64,000 nucleotides of DNA from NCBI RefSeq assembly GCF_003369915.1, contig NW_022881614.1, positions 248,001-312,000 of the forward strand, in the 5' to 3' direction. Of the stretch, positions 44,425 through 55,791 are shown piece by piece (position 1 is the first letter of the stretch; every line of letters starts with the position of its first letter). The notes under the pieces are model-generated. The model was not told the DNA's origin and did no database searches. It saw nothing but the letters and a program-made list of their open reading frames with translations. Source of the DNA: Drosophila miranda. Lineage: Eukaryota; Arthropoda; Insecta; Diptera; Drosophilidae. The position numbers and the translations under genes were made by a program.

Positions 44425-45929
44425 CTAGTCTACGGCAGGGCGTCGCTCCAGCTTGCCACGCAGGAGGGTGCGGATAGTCTCGTCCTTCTGCACGAGCCTG
44501 TGACGCAGCTTGTCCAGCTCCTCTACGTTGCGGGCGTGCAGGCCGCGCATTTGTGACTCCTTGTGCTTGACGAGCACCTCAAGGCGTCGCACTGCGTCGT
44601 AGGTTTCCCTCATCTCCGTCTGGCCCGCCTCCAGCTTCTGGTCCCACTGCTGGGCCATGCGAAGACGGGCTTTCAGTCGGTCCCGAGAGTGTTTGGCCTT
44701 CTCCGTGCTGCGGGCGAGGGCGGCGGCCCGCATGGAGCTCGCCTTCAGCTGATCCTGCAGAGAGGAACGCTCTCTGACGTGGTCCTGCTTCAGTTCCTCC
44801 AGCAGAGTCTTACACTGATGCATTGCCTCCACCTCGACTGGACCTGCTGCTGCATTGGGTGCGCTTAAGGCATTGGGGACAGCGGTGCTCCTAAGGCTGC
44901 AAGCTCCGATTTGGTGCGGGCGTAGGCCGCCTGCAGATGGTCCATGTCCAGAAGGAGCGTCTGCATCCGCTGCTCGTAGCAGTGCATCACCTCCACCAGC
45001 TTCTCCTTGGCCAGGTCGGTCTTGTGTGTTTGCGCCTCGGCCTTTGAGCGGCAAACGCCCAGCTGCGCCTGGAGGCAGACACGCTCTTCCCGCCATCCCC
45101 CCAGGTCGCGGCGCAGTTGCTCCTGGGACTGCAACTGTAGGGGACATCAGCAGAGAGCAGTGGTCAGTGATCAGGTGAGTGTCCTATGGATATGGGAAGT
45201 GCTCGAACTCTGTGTTGTACTGCAACAGGAGAGCGTCCTTGTCGCGGATGGATTCGTCGTAGGCCTGCAGTAGCGGGCCCAATGTGTGCGTGGGCAGGGC
45301 CTGACAGCCGGTGGAGCCTGAGGAGCAGGCTGCCGCTGCCGAGCTCGTCGATTCTTTCTCCCCGTTCCTCCGCTGATCCTGGTAGTTCTCGATCTGCACA
45401 TTTAAAGGGAAGACGAGAGTCTTTTACATGTCCACGTCGTTCGCCAGCGTTCTGTTCTGCCCAAGAACGACGCCCAGCTTCTGGTTGAGCTGCTGGCAGC
45501 GGTCGCAATTGGTCACCTGCTGCTCTGCCACCGCCAGACGGCTCTCCAGCTGGGAGCTGTCGGTGCGCAGCCGCTCGTTCTCGTTGGCGAACTGTTCGTT
45601 GTACTTATGCAGGGTGGAAAGGCGCTGCACCAGCTGCTCCAGCTGCTGGTCCTTGGCCTGCAACTGTGTGGGATATGGGGATGAGCGCGTGGCTGGGTTG
45701 GGTTTGGTTTGGTTTGGGGTGCTGCTTACCAGTCCGTTGAGCATGCGATCGCTCCGATCCTTTCTCCCGGCGGGTGTCGTCTGCTGGCGTTGCTCCACCT
45801 CCACGCTCCTCGAGCGGTGACTGAAGTTTCCGGACAGCGTCTGCAACGGTTTCCGATTCCTCTTTGGCTGGTCCAGTCCTCCTGGTCGGTCTGGTCCAGA
45901 TCCGTGATCATTACACTCCGCGAACTCAT
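44425..45929 (-). pseudogene. Coiled-coil protein gene, duplicon copy 2
   Basis: Begins probably at ATG 45929 (MSSRSVMITDLDQTDQEDW). An intron 45663-45730 has clean GT/AG ends. Exons encode coiled-coil segments (LQAKDQQLEQLVQRLSTL, NERLRTDSSQLESRLAVAEQQ, then IENYQDQRRN … LLQAYDESIRDKDALLLQYN). The last exon runs to 44425. A one-base deletion near 44895 (GGG in copy 1, GG here) shifts the last exon. A frame change near 45885 is also likely, and the 34-bp gap near 45390-45424 is too short for a normal intron. Copy 1 is intact at the 44895 position but has other lesions. Function unknown; coiled-coil proteins of this type are often centrosomal. Confidence 0.65.
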
Positions 45930-46157
45930 TTCAGTAATTTTCTTATTCAAATTCTGACCTTTCCTGCCCGGGCTTCTAGCCTGCTGTGGAGATGAAGTAA
46001 ACAAATCCCAAACCCAGCCAACCAACCTCCGCCGACACATCTGTCGTGTGTCCTGGCGCTCGTTGCCATGACGTTCTACCCTGTGTTTGACCCTGTTTCG
46101 CGGGTATAGTCACCCCTCTGCTGCGACGAGAGCGTACTGAGCAAGAGAGGGCTAGAA

Positions 46158-46517
46158 CGAGGGGGAACGTTGCAAAGTGCAAATTGATTTGTACCTTTTG
46201 GTTATAAAAATGATTCGATCTGATCCAGATTCGGCAATCTGGCAGATATGGTCATTCTCTATGATTGTGAGTTCTTAATTTTCTCGTATCTTCAAAATTG
46301 TGGATACCACAGATTTTTGTCCTTTGTTGGGCTCTCATAGGGACGGACAGAGGGACGGACGAAAAGACGGACAGACAGACATGGCTCTCTCGACTCAGCT
46401 ATTGATGCTAATCAAGAATATATGGGTCGAAAACGCTTTCTTCTGGAAGTTACACACATCCACTTTCACCAAAAATGTAATATACCCTATATTCATTTTG
46501 AGTAGCGGGCATAAAAA
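46158..46517 (+). mobile_element. HINE H4, old short variant (copy 2)
   Basis: Same element as 13155-13514, between the coiled-coil gene and the protease 3' end. Confidence 0.75.
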
Positions 46518-46581
46518 GTTAGATTTTAAGCTAGACACATTTATTATATCTCGTTTTAAAACGCAGTACAAATGGACTTTT

Positions 46582-47799
46582 TCAGAAAAATGAATAAAGT
46601 GAATTCTGGGCCACTATATCGGTACTATTGCGAACTTCTCCTTCCGATTTCTGGGCATCTAGATCCTCACTGGTTGGACGTTCTCCTTCCAAATTCTTTC
46701 TGGATAGTGGATTAGTTTTTTGACCTTCTTCCAATTTCTGGCTAGATAGTAGATTATTGGTGAGAGCAGGATTGTTGAACAGCTTTATGACGCGCGCGAT
46801 CCACTCTGCATGACTGACCACACCCGTGTAGACAGAAGGGCCGACACCGTTCCGGGTGGTGTAGCTGGCAATCCCGAACTGGACGTAGCGCTCCAGGCCC
46901 TGATACTTTACCACTCTACCCAAGGGCCCGCCGGAGTCACCGTTGCAGAGGTTGCCAGTGCGGTGTCCGGCACAGAACTGATTCGTTGCCAGCGATACTC
47001 TGAATTGGTCATTGCACACGTTCCGACGGTACCGGTCCAAGGTGATTGTCTGAAGAACGGCGCTGGTGCTACCACTCTGGTTTTGCCCCAGCCAGTGGCA
47101 GTGAACCAGGAAAGTGTCTCCACCGTAGGGGTCACCCTCGGATCCATGATCAGACAGATTGGTCGAATGTGCACTGCAAAAAAGATCGCAGCGTCAATTC
47201 TGGATCTTTGCTTGTGGAGGTGCTTGTTTACTTTTGAACTGGACCTTTCGCGCCAGTCGCAGCAGTCCTATATCGTTCGGATGCACATTTCTGTTGTAAA
47301 AACGATTTTTGATGGCCATATCAACGTCATACTCTTCAGAGGGAGGAAGGCAGCCCGCTTCTGCTTCCGAGCAGTCAGTACTTGTCCTTCTGTTGTAGTC
47401 TCCCAGGCGAACTTTTCTGTTTAAACGAAATCCTATATGTACTCCTATATCTAGCTATGGCTACTTACAGCGATTCTCTATCACGAATGCAATGCGCAGC
47501 AGTCAGCACGAACTCTGTAAAGGAACCCAAGTGTTATTCTAGCGCAAAAAGTGCCAAGCTTCCAAATACGAACGATTGTGAATGAGCGTCCCGGAACACA
47601 CAAAGTCCGGAGACGTATGCAAATATGTCATCCAGGGACTCGAAGTTTTTTCCGCATTAGAGCCGTCAATTATTTTCGGCTTCAGCAAACTTTCCGATCC
47701 TGCGCGAACACCGCAGTTCTGCTCCAGAAATTGTGCAGATCCCGACTGGCAAACGATCAAGCAAGCGAATATTGATATAATCGCTACTAGGTTCTTCAT
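46582..47799 (-). pseudogene. Trypsin-fold serine protease gene A, one frameshift
   Basis: Exons 47799-47574, 47514-47469, 47416-47232 and 47173-46582; introns of 57-59 nt and phases that match throughout. A signal peptide (NLVAIISIFACLIVCQSGSA) is followed by CGVR and the activation start KIIDGSNA. Catalytic His is in LTAAHC, Asp in NDIGLLRL and Ser in CNGDSGGPL. The specificity residue six before the Ser is Asn (GNLCNGDSGG) rather than Asp, as in a group of fly immune-type proteases or homologs. One base is missing near 47082 (after TGWGK), in an A run, which shifts the frame before the Ser. The protein has an unusual 60-residue hydrophilic tail. Its 3' end is inside the duplicon. Confidence 0.8.
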
Positions 47800-47814
47800 T
47801 GCGACTGAGCGAAT

Positions 47815-47870
47815 CGGGGAACACTGATGTCTAGCCAGGAGGGGCGCTCATATTAATACTAATCAGGACA
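47815..47870 (-). promoter_or_regulatory. Core promoter of protease gene A
   Basis: On the minus strand an AT-rich TATA-like word (ATTAATATGAG) is followed about 30 bp later by ACATCAGTG, a good fly initiator. The ATG at 47799 is 30-odd bases downstream. The same ACATCAGTG initiator is used by gene B. Confidence 0.5.
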
Positions 47871-48354
47871 GACACCTAGTTATTACTGAATTCCCAGAAA
47901 ACTCTGGTTTCCTACGAAAAATGTTATGTCTTTTCTTGAGCATAAGGTCAGATTTTGATCTTACAAAATGAGCACCAAATTCTCTCGACAATAAAAGCTA
48001 AAGATAATAATAGAGAAGTTGCTATTTTATTCCAATTAAATAAATCCAATAATTCAAATTTTAGTGTCCAATTAACCAGAATTTGGTAACCAAAAAGATC
48101 AAGCAGGGGCAGATTGTGTTCTTTTCCCAAAAAAAGAGAAATTTCAGCCAAGTGCAATTTTAATGATTATGGTTCTCATAAAGCTCCTATTACGTTACGG
48201 ATCAAGGCCTTAAAAAAGTTCCACGAAATCCATTTCCTTTGATCCCTACTGCCCCACGCCATTGTTAAAATTTATGCCACAAACCATTGGAATCTCAGTT
48301 TAAAAAAAATCGATGCCTATAGCTGTGATTAGGTTTTTAAAACTGAAAAGTCTA
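47871..48354. other. Intergenic, AT-rich
   Basis: Between protease genes A and B. No frame with coding character, no terminal repeats, no match elsewhere in the window. Confidence 0.5.
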
Positions 48355-48729
48355 TTACATATGTAACATATATAGTTTTTTTGTTTTGTTTAATTTTGAA
48401 TCAGATCTTGATCTCGTCTGGATCCAATCTGCATGGTATAAAACATCTGTGTAGATACCCGGACCATCGCAATTCGCGCTGCCATAACTGACAATTCCGA
48501 CCTGAACGTAGCGGTTCTGGGTTCCATTCAAAAATGTTATCAATGGGCCGCCAGAGTCCCCGTTGCATGTGTCGCCTTGCCGGTGTCCTGCACAGATCTG
48601 GCTCTGTGTGCCGAAATTTGTGATTGCATTTGCTACGGTCGAGCCGGAACACCGCAGTCTGGCTGTAGAAATTGTCCAGATCCCGAATGACAAAGCGAGC
48701 ACAGCAACAGCAGCTAATATGATCTTCAT
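48355..48729 (-). pseudogene. Trypsin-fold serine protease B, central part deleted
   Basis: Signal peptide ([17 protein letters not shown]) from the ATG at 48729 is fused in frame to the last third of a protease ([20 protein letters not shown] … [10 protein letters not shown] … [13 protein letters not shown]). The His and Asp parts of the triad and the activation site are missing, so it cannot be an enzyme. Asp is present at the specificity position (DTCNGDSGG), unlike gene A. The last 20 residues run into flanking sequence before the stop. It could be made as a secreted fragment; more likely a relic. Confidence 0.7.
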
Positions 48730-48985
48730 TTCAAGGCAATGAACTGGGACACACTGATGTCTACTAAGTCGTGTTGGGCACTTATATACACCAAGGGGGT
48801 GTAAAATGATTAGGAACGACACCGTAGTCTGGCTGTAGAAATTGTCCAGATCCCGAATGACCAAGGATCAGGCAAGCGAGCACAGCAACAGCAGCTAATC
48901 TTCATTTCAAGGCAATGAACTGGGACACACTGATGTCTACTAAGTCGTGTTGGGCACTTATATACACCAAGGGGAACCTATGCCG
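48643..48985 (-). repeat. Tandem duplication of the promoter and signal-peptide region of protease B
   Basis: The 160-bp unit holding TATATAAG, the ACATCAGTGTG initiator, the ATG and the signal-peptide codons occurs at about 48643-48812 and again at about 48813-48985. The TATA words are at 48781-48788 and 48957-48964, the initiators at 48753-48760 and 48929-48936. The outer unit lacks four bases after its ATG, so its own start leads out of frame. Confidence 0.8.
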
Positions 48986-49291
48986 CTAATCACTCTTTTT
49001 GATTTTCAATTAATTTGTATTATTTATTTATTATTATTTACTTTTAATTTTTAGTTCCTTAGAACTGATACCACGGATTGTGTATGTGTTGTCACTTGTA
49101 CATATACGAATAAGTGGTATACCCTATCTGAAAGTATAGAAGCGGATCCAGGAATTAGATACGGGTCAACGATTGTGAGTTCTATATAAATTCGATAATT
49201 TATTCTGCAATTCTAGTTCTTCTGTTAATAAGTTTCACATTTTGCTTAGTTACGTTAGATCATATTTTTCTCAAAATAAAAACAAAATAAA
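48986..49291. other. Intergenic, AT-rich
   Basis: Between the outer promoter unit and HINE H11. No gene seen. Confidence 0.5.
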
Positions 49292-50391
49292 CGAGGGGGA
49301 ACGTTGTGAGTTGCTGCGGACACCGCAACTCTACAGTTATACCCGATACTAAGTCAGTATGGCTCTCCTCCGGCAGACGCCGCTAATATTAAACGACACG
49401 ACAAAGAGTGCGTGCGAGAGAGACAAAAAATCAGTCTGAGCGTGACGTCGGGCGCTGCGTAGCCACTGAAAATTGATTTCTTGCTTTTGGCTACAAAAAT
49501 GATCTGATCTGATCCAGATTCAGCAATCTGATAGATATGGTCATTATCTATGATTCTGCGTTTTTAGTTTTCTCGAATGTGCAATATTGTGGATGCAACA
49601 GATTTTCGTTTTTTGTGGGGGCGGAAGGGGGTGGGGCGAAATTCTGAGATATGCGTTTTATAGTGAGATCTAACAGAAGTGCGGATACCAAATTTGGTTA
49701 CTCTAGCCTTAACAGTCTCTGAGATTTGTGGATGCCCCAGATTTTCGTCCTTTGCGGGGGCGGAAGGGGGTGTGGCGAAATTTGGACACGAAACGGTCAA
49801 GGTCCGATATCACAGGAGTGTGGATACCAAATGTGGTTGCTCTGGCTCTTATAGGTTCTGAGATCCTTGAACTCATATTTTGCAATTGGCAAAGCCGACA
49901 ATGAAACCTGTGTGTTAGAGGGAGACAGAGCGAGAAAGAATGAAATTGTTTTCTTGATTCTGGCTATAATAATTATACGATCTGGTTGAGATTTTACACT
50001 TTAGAACATATAGTCATCCTCTACGATTCTACGTTTTTGGTTTTATCGTATCTTTAAAAATGTGGATGCCACAGATTTTCGTCCTTTGTGGGGGCGGAAG
50101 TGGGCGGGGCGAAGTTTAGAAATATTTTTGTAGCAGTGACATATCACAGAAGTCTGGATCCAAAACATCGGTGCTCTAGATCTTATAGTCTTTGAGCACT
50201 AGGCGCTGAAGGGGACGGACGGACGGACAGACGGACAGACAGACAGGGCTCAATCGACTCGGCTATTGACGCTGATCAAGAATATATATACTTTATGGGG
50301 TCGGAAACGATTCCTTCTGGACGTTACACACATCCACTTTTACCACAAATCTAATATACCCCAATCCTCATTTTGAGTATCGGGTATAAAA
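49292..50391 (+). mobile_element. HINE H11
   Basis: Full-length; short GGAC tract at about 50216-50245. The 3' end joins a Jockey-clade fragment; the 5' flank is AT-rich and not obviously Jockey, so the site is not a simple insertion or the other side has been lost. Confidence 0.9.
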
Positions 50392-51970
50392 AGTTTTTCT
50401 GTACTGATTCTATACGGTCCTGGTGTACTTTGTACTGAGGGCACCATACACAGGAGCCGTATTCTAAGATCGGACGATCAAGCGAGGTATAGAGAGTCTT
50501 TGTTATATAGGGGTCGTCAAATTCCTTTGACCACCTCTTTATAAACCCAAGCACGCCCATGGCCTTATTTACCATGGTAGAAATGTGTTCGGAAAACTTT
50601 AACTTGGGGTCTAACATAACACCCAGATCATCCACCAGGGTAATTCTCTCAAGAGAACCACCAAATAGGGTGTAGGGAGCCAACAAAGGGCTAGAACGAT
50701 GAAATGTCATAACTTTGCATTTCGAGGCATTAAGGTGTAACAAGTTTGCACAACACCATGACTGAAAGTTATTGAGATCGGATTGCAAGCGAGAATGAAA
50801 TGAAATGTCCTTGTACTGGACACAGAGTTTAACATCATCCGCATACATAAGTACTCGAGAGTATGTTAATACTGAAGGTAAGTCATTAATAAAGAGTGTG
50901 AAGAGTAAGGGGCCTAGATGGCTGCCTTGTGGTACTACCGAGGAAACCCTTACTGGTAAAGAGAGGGAGTTTTTGAAGAGGACTCTTTGAGACCTAGAAC
51001 AAAGATAGCTAGAAATCCATCTCAGGAGGTTGGGCGGAAACCCTAAAAGGTCAAGTTTATGCGCTAAAAGGGAATGGTTACAGAGTCGAATGCTTTACTA
51101 AAGTCGGTGTAAATAACATCCGTCTGTAAGTTACATTGAAAGCCTTTAATAATGAAAGAAGTAAACTCTAACAAGTTCGTGGTGGTTGATCGCCGCCTTA
51201 TAAATCCATGCTGAGTTGGAGATATAAGTGACTTGCAGAGATGTTGCAAGTGCGGAGTTAAAACCTTCTCAAACATTTTAGGAATAGCGGATAACTTTGC
51301 TATACCTCTATAATTTTTTGCATCAGACTTGCTACCTTTTTTATGGAGAGGAATTATAAACGATTCCTTCCAGATCGGGGGGAAGCAAGAAGAATCAATG
51401 GACAGGTTGAATAGTTTAAGCAAAGGTCCACACAGAGCCTCGGCGCAGTACCTGAGTACACAACCTGGAACCCCGTCTGGACCCGGTGAAAACACCGGCT
51501 TAACTAGTCGAAGATCATGAAGTAGGGAACCTTCATTTAACAAGGGACTGAAAATGCCGTTCGACCTCGGTAAACCGTATGGGTACGGATGACCAGAGTA
51601 GCTTTCCTCAGAATAGGTGGTTTGGAAGAATTGGGCAAAAAGATCGGCAATTGCCTGATCATTATTTGCCGACGTATTACAAAATGATAGCGAGGATGGG
51701 TGTGCGGACGTTCTACGCTTACTGTTTACGAAGCTGTAAAACTGTTTAGGGTCCTGAGAAAAAGGTATCCTGCATCGAGATAGGTAGTTCTTATAGCATT
51801 GAGCATTAAGAACTGAAAAGTTTGACCGAGCTAATACATAGCGAGAGTGAGAAGTAGGAGAGCCCACTTCTTGAATTTGAATTTGCATTTTGAATATTAG
51901 GTTATAGAACTGCTGGCATTGGTGGACTATTTCATTTTCGGCTTCTGGGCTTACATACCCTTTACTTTTT
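50392..51970 (-). mobile_element. Jockey-clade retrotransposon fragment, RT region
   Basis: The minus strand encodes in order a pre-RT linker (FYSFVNSKRR), FSPGPDGVPG, FPPIWKESFIIPLHKKG, NYRGIAKLS, TDFSKAFDSV, then after a frame change near 51066 GVPQGSHLGPLLF, the catalytic MYADDVKLC and the thumb down to ESVQKNF. Both ends of the element are missing: HINE H11 cuts the 3' side, and the 5' side ends near solo LTR B. A 5'-truncated relative is at 62690-63655. Confidence 0.8.
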
Positions 51971-51979
51971 GAACCATGT

Positions 51980-52349
51980 TGTTCGGAGCAGAACCCAGCC
52001 GATTAGCTGCTTGCCAAATAGCACCTAATTCTTGGCCCTCAGCCTTATTTTGTTTGTTACTTATGTCTATGTCACTCATTTGTTTGTTAAAGCTTTGCGC
52101 TTGCTTGCCCTGCTAAACGCTCTCTGCCAGCTCGCTCTTCGCTATCTCCGCTTTGCGTCTGCCTACCGACGTCGGCCGAGCGAAGCTGCGCTTAGCGATC
52201 GGAGCGGCAATGTAAAGGGCAGGCAAGCCACACTTGCAATTTGGATGTCACGCATTAAATAACATATCGTAATTTTATTTCTGCGCCGAGTTTTGTTTAA
52301 TTCGAAATAATTAGTCGGCCGATTGGGGATAAAAAACATTATCTCCACA
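51980..52349 (-). repeat. Solo LTR B, 370 bp
   Basis: Reverse orientation copy of solo LTR A, nearly identical. Flanked by the 5-bp duplication CATGT (51975-51979 and 52350-52354). Confidence 0.85.
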
Positions 52350-52354
52350 CATGT

Positions 52355-53086
52355 AAAAGGGAAGAACAGACCACATATCAAATACCAATTCTTTATCTGC
52401 ATGGAATCAGAACGATCAGGATGGTTTTTCTTTTTCCAGAAACCATTTTAAACATTTCAGTTTAATGATCTGTGCAGTGCTTAATCGGATTATAGCATCT
52501 GCAAGTGTACATACATATGTACATATGTGTATTTGTCCCAAAGCCCAAAGAATTTATTCATTCGCCAATTGTCCGAACATAAAGCTGGTGGCGATGTATC
52601 CCTGAAGCTAAGCCAAGGATCACGTTTTAATTGGCTTTGTTATAGGATTGTAATGGTAAAGAAAAAGAAATAAATCTGCCAAGTGTACATAAAAGCGAGG
52701 GTACACAAATTGTTATTTATATAATATTTTTAAATTCAAATTTGGCCGTAACTGGCTAGTACTGAAAACCGCCAAATCACTGCCTGTCGAAAGGCTCACT
52801 GCTACAGAACGCGCAGCTGCAGGAAGTCTAAAGGTGTGTGTGACGTAGACAGGGTAGCTTTCTATTAGTCGCTTGTCAGGCAGCGATAAGTGGCGTCAAA
52901 CCTATCGAATTTTAAATAAAATAATACTTTGCATACTAAATTTTTCTGATTTACTTTTCAAAAATCAACAATTATGTTTAACTGTTTAACTTAATTAAGT
53001 GCTGTACAGATTAAATTAATTCAATATACGATAATATGAGGTCAGAATTTCAAGTGTGTCTACTTAGACACAAACTAAATAAATAA
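52355..53086. other. Intergenic, no gene seen
   Basis: AT-rich, with ACATACATATGTACATATGT near 52507 and no coding frame or terminal repeats. Confidence 0.5.
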
Positions 53087-53558
53087 CGAGGGGGAACGTT
53101 GTGAGTTGCTGCGGACACCGCAACTCTACAGTTATACCCGATACTAAGTCAGTATGGCTCTCCTCCGGCAGACGCCGCTAATATTAAACGACACGACAAG
53201 GAGTGCGTGCGAGAGAGACAGAAAATCAGTCTTAGCGTGACGTCGGGGGCTGCGTAGCCAGTGCAAATTGATTTGTTCCTTTTGCCTATAAAAATGATCT
53301 GATATGATCCAGATTCAGCAATCTGATAGATATGGTCATTATCTATGATTCTGCGTTTTTAGTTTTCTCGAATCTGCAATATTGTGGATGCAACAGATTT
53401 TCGTCCTTTGTGTGGGCGGAAGGGGGTGAGGCAAAGTTTTGAAATATTCTTGTAGCAGTGACATATCACAGAAGTCTGGATCCAAAACATCGTTGCTCTC
53501 GCTCTTATAGTCTTTGAGCACTAAGCGCTGAAGGGGACGGACAGACGGACGGACGGAC
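53087..53558 (+). mobile_element. HINE H12, internally deleted and 3' truncated
   Basis: The 5' 330 bp are joined to the last module, skipping two modules. It stops inside the GGAC tract, exactly where the LTR of the next element begins. Confidence 0.85.
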
Positions 53559-53741
53559 ATTTATATATTTATGTATATAATATATATATAAATATATTTA
53601 TATATATTGTATTAGTTATACAAGTATATGTCACACCTCACCGAGATACTTATTAATTATTAAGTTTAGTCCCCATAGTTAGTGTATAGTTAGGTTGGCT
53701 TAATTTCTTGTTGTGGTGTTACATGTTAAATGTTCCTGGTC
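53559..53741 (+). repeat. 5' LTR remnant
   Basis: Contains the (AT)-rich TATATATT block, GTATTAGTTATACAAGTATATGTCAC and TTAGGTTGGCTTAATTTC. It matches the 3' LTR up to CCTGGTC, after which the two sides differ. The exact LTR end is not resolved. Confidence 0.75.
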
Positions 53742-54136
53742 GTGTGAGGGCTAGCGCCATCTAGGGTTGACATTAAGAATATGCTTAAAAACGAACAAAA
53801 AATCTCCCCACCATGTCCTGGTATGGGCACGCGGGCAAGAACGTCGTCCGTCCCTATGTTTAGGCGTTCGCCGCAGACAGGAAGGGGCCTAGAGCTACTA
53901 CTTGGGTCACGATTGCCGAAGATACCTTTTCTTTATTTCCCCCTTTTTCGCTCTACCACGCATAGTTATTGGCAACCTTTCGGAGGGAAAGGGTTGCATG
54001 GTTTCCCCCAAAATCTCTCTATCAAAGATCGTTTTTTTTGCTTTCCCCGTTATTATTGTTTTTTTTGTTAATATTTGTCTGAACTAGATTTATAGGAACG
54101 TGCTTAAAGCTAGTTAATATATAGGATAACTTTACA

Positions 54137-55753
54137 ATGCCGGTAGACCGAAGCCCGGATTATAGGATTCAGCCAAAAGAGAGCGAAACCGTTTGCTGTG
54201 TATGCACGCAAGAAGTCGAATACCCAGGCCAACTATTAGCTACCAGCTGTAACCATTATTTCCATCACACCTGCTTTAGTGCACGTTCAGGAAATAAGAA
54301 AGTCTGTCCAGTGTGCAGAACTGCGCTGAGCAAATCGACCCTTAATTTGGCAGAAGAACTAGAAGCAGCTCAAGCCCCAGGCAACCAACCAGGGGCAGTT
54401 GCAGTGACCAGATCCCGTTCGAAAACACTTAAATCACAGCAAAACCAATTATCCGCAGCCAATATGCAGAGTGGGGTCCGAAGTGTTAGCCAACCCGAAG
54501 GGCCTAGTGTGTCCGGTCCAATGGCCGCTCCAGATCGTCCTAGAGGCCAACCGCCAAATTCTGCGGCAGCAGTGGTGTCAGCTTCAGCAGCTCGAACGGG
54601 TCTGCCAGCCACGGATGGTAGCTGCCACAGACCATTGCGGACGCAGTGACAGCCGCACTAGCCCAGCACACTCAAATGCTAGCTAACGCGATTGAAGCGG
54701 GGTTTCAAAGATTGTCGCTCCAGAATGCAGCTCCAGTTCCAACGGAAAGGGTACACCCAGCCCATAGGCAGTCCTCTCCCGTTAGGTCAAATCAATCCTT
54801 TGAGCAACTCTTTAGGTTATCCGCCAGGGAAAACGCAGCATTGCCAAACTCAGCGTCCGACTAACTTGTCAGCCCCACCCGAGTCGCAGCAATCACATCA
54901 GTTGCGCGCGGATCGGATTAGCCAGATAATCGCGAACTGGAAGTTGAGATTCTCAGGGCGCTCCTCTATGTCAATAGATGATTTTTTGTATCGCGTCGAA
55001 GCTCTGACCAGCCAGACATTAGATAGCAATTTTGAATTGTTAACTCGCTACGCGAGCAACCTGTTCGAAGGAAGCGCGGGTGAATGGTACTGGAGGTATC
55101 ATAAAAGCGTACCAAGAGTGCGCTGGATTGATCTCTGTATTGCTCTGAGATCGCAGTTTTCGGACGGCAGAACAGATTTAGAAATCAGAGCCGCGATCAC
55201 CCAGAGGAAGCAGAAAGTCAACGAACCGTTTGACAGTTTTTATGAGGCCATAGTGGCGCTTGCAGACAAGCTCGTGCAGCCGATGACCGAGCAGTCCTTG
55301 TTAGAGGTGTTGCGAGCAAATCTGCTCAATGAGATACAACATGAGATTTTATATGTGCCCATACCGAACATTGTGCAGTTGCGACAAGAGGTCCGCAAGC
55401 GTGAAAGGTTCATGGAAAATACTGCTAAGCCAATCCCGGCTACTCGACGATTTGTTCCTCGCAATCAGGTGAACGAAATGTCCATCCAGACAGAAGGTCT
55501 GGCAGAAGGCGATTCGGAAGAAGCTTACGCTTTTGATATCGACGCGATGACGCTTTCTTGCTGGAATTGCAATAAACAAGGCCACCGATATCAAGAGTGC
55601 GAAGCAGAGCGTAAAGTACTCTGTTATGGATGTGGTAAGCGGGACACATATAAACCATCGTGCCGAAAATGTAGCTCGTCAAAAAACGAGTTTGCTCGTG
55701 CACCGATATCGAGTGCACGCAAGTTAGTGTCGAAGGCAACGAATACGGAGTAA
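54137..55753 (+). pseudogene. Gag with N-terminal RING-H2 finger, capsid and zinc knuckle; two frame changes
   Basis: ATG at 54137. Residues 20-60 have a complete RING-H2 spacing: C20-x2-C23-x14-C38-x-H40-x2-H43-x2-C46-x10-C57-x2-C60. RING-H2 domains bind E2 ubiquitin-conjugating enzymes. A low-complexity Ser/Ala/Gln linker follows. A +2/+1 frame pair near 54610 and 54845 takes the reading into another frame and back. The rest (54850-55753) is a Gag capsid region (IIANWKLRFSGRSSMSIDDFLYRVEAL … FDSFYEAIVALADKL) and a CCHC knuckle CWNCNKQGHRYQEC, then a degenerate second knuckle CYGCGKRDTYKPSC with the His lost. Pol overlaps in the -1 frame. Confidence 0.75.
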
Positions 55754-55791
55754 CCGGGGCTACGTCAAGCTCACTCCCCCTACCTCCTGAC

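Larger units (their letters stand above)
37773..46758 (+). repeat. Segmental duplication, copy 2 (partner 5259-13760)
   Basis: Direct repeat of copy 1 at a distance of about 32.5-33 kb. Here the right end continues without a junction into the body of the protease gene, which marks this copy as the probable parent. Confidence 0.95.

Noticed and set aside
48780..48864. Upstream ATG at 48864 as the start of protease B
   Set aside because: The frame from it reads through the duplicated promoter unit. The ATG at 48729 follows the TATA and initiator at the proper distance and begins a signal peptide.
53822..54090. A gene between the 5' LTR and Gag of the RING element
   Set aside because: Frames are short, Phe/Leu-rich translations of an untranslated leader with T runs; no domain is visible.
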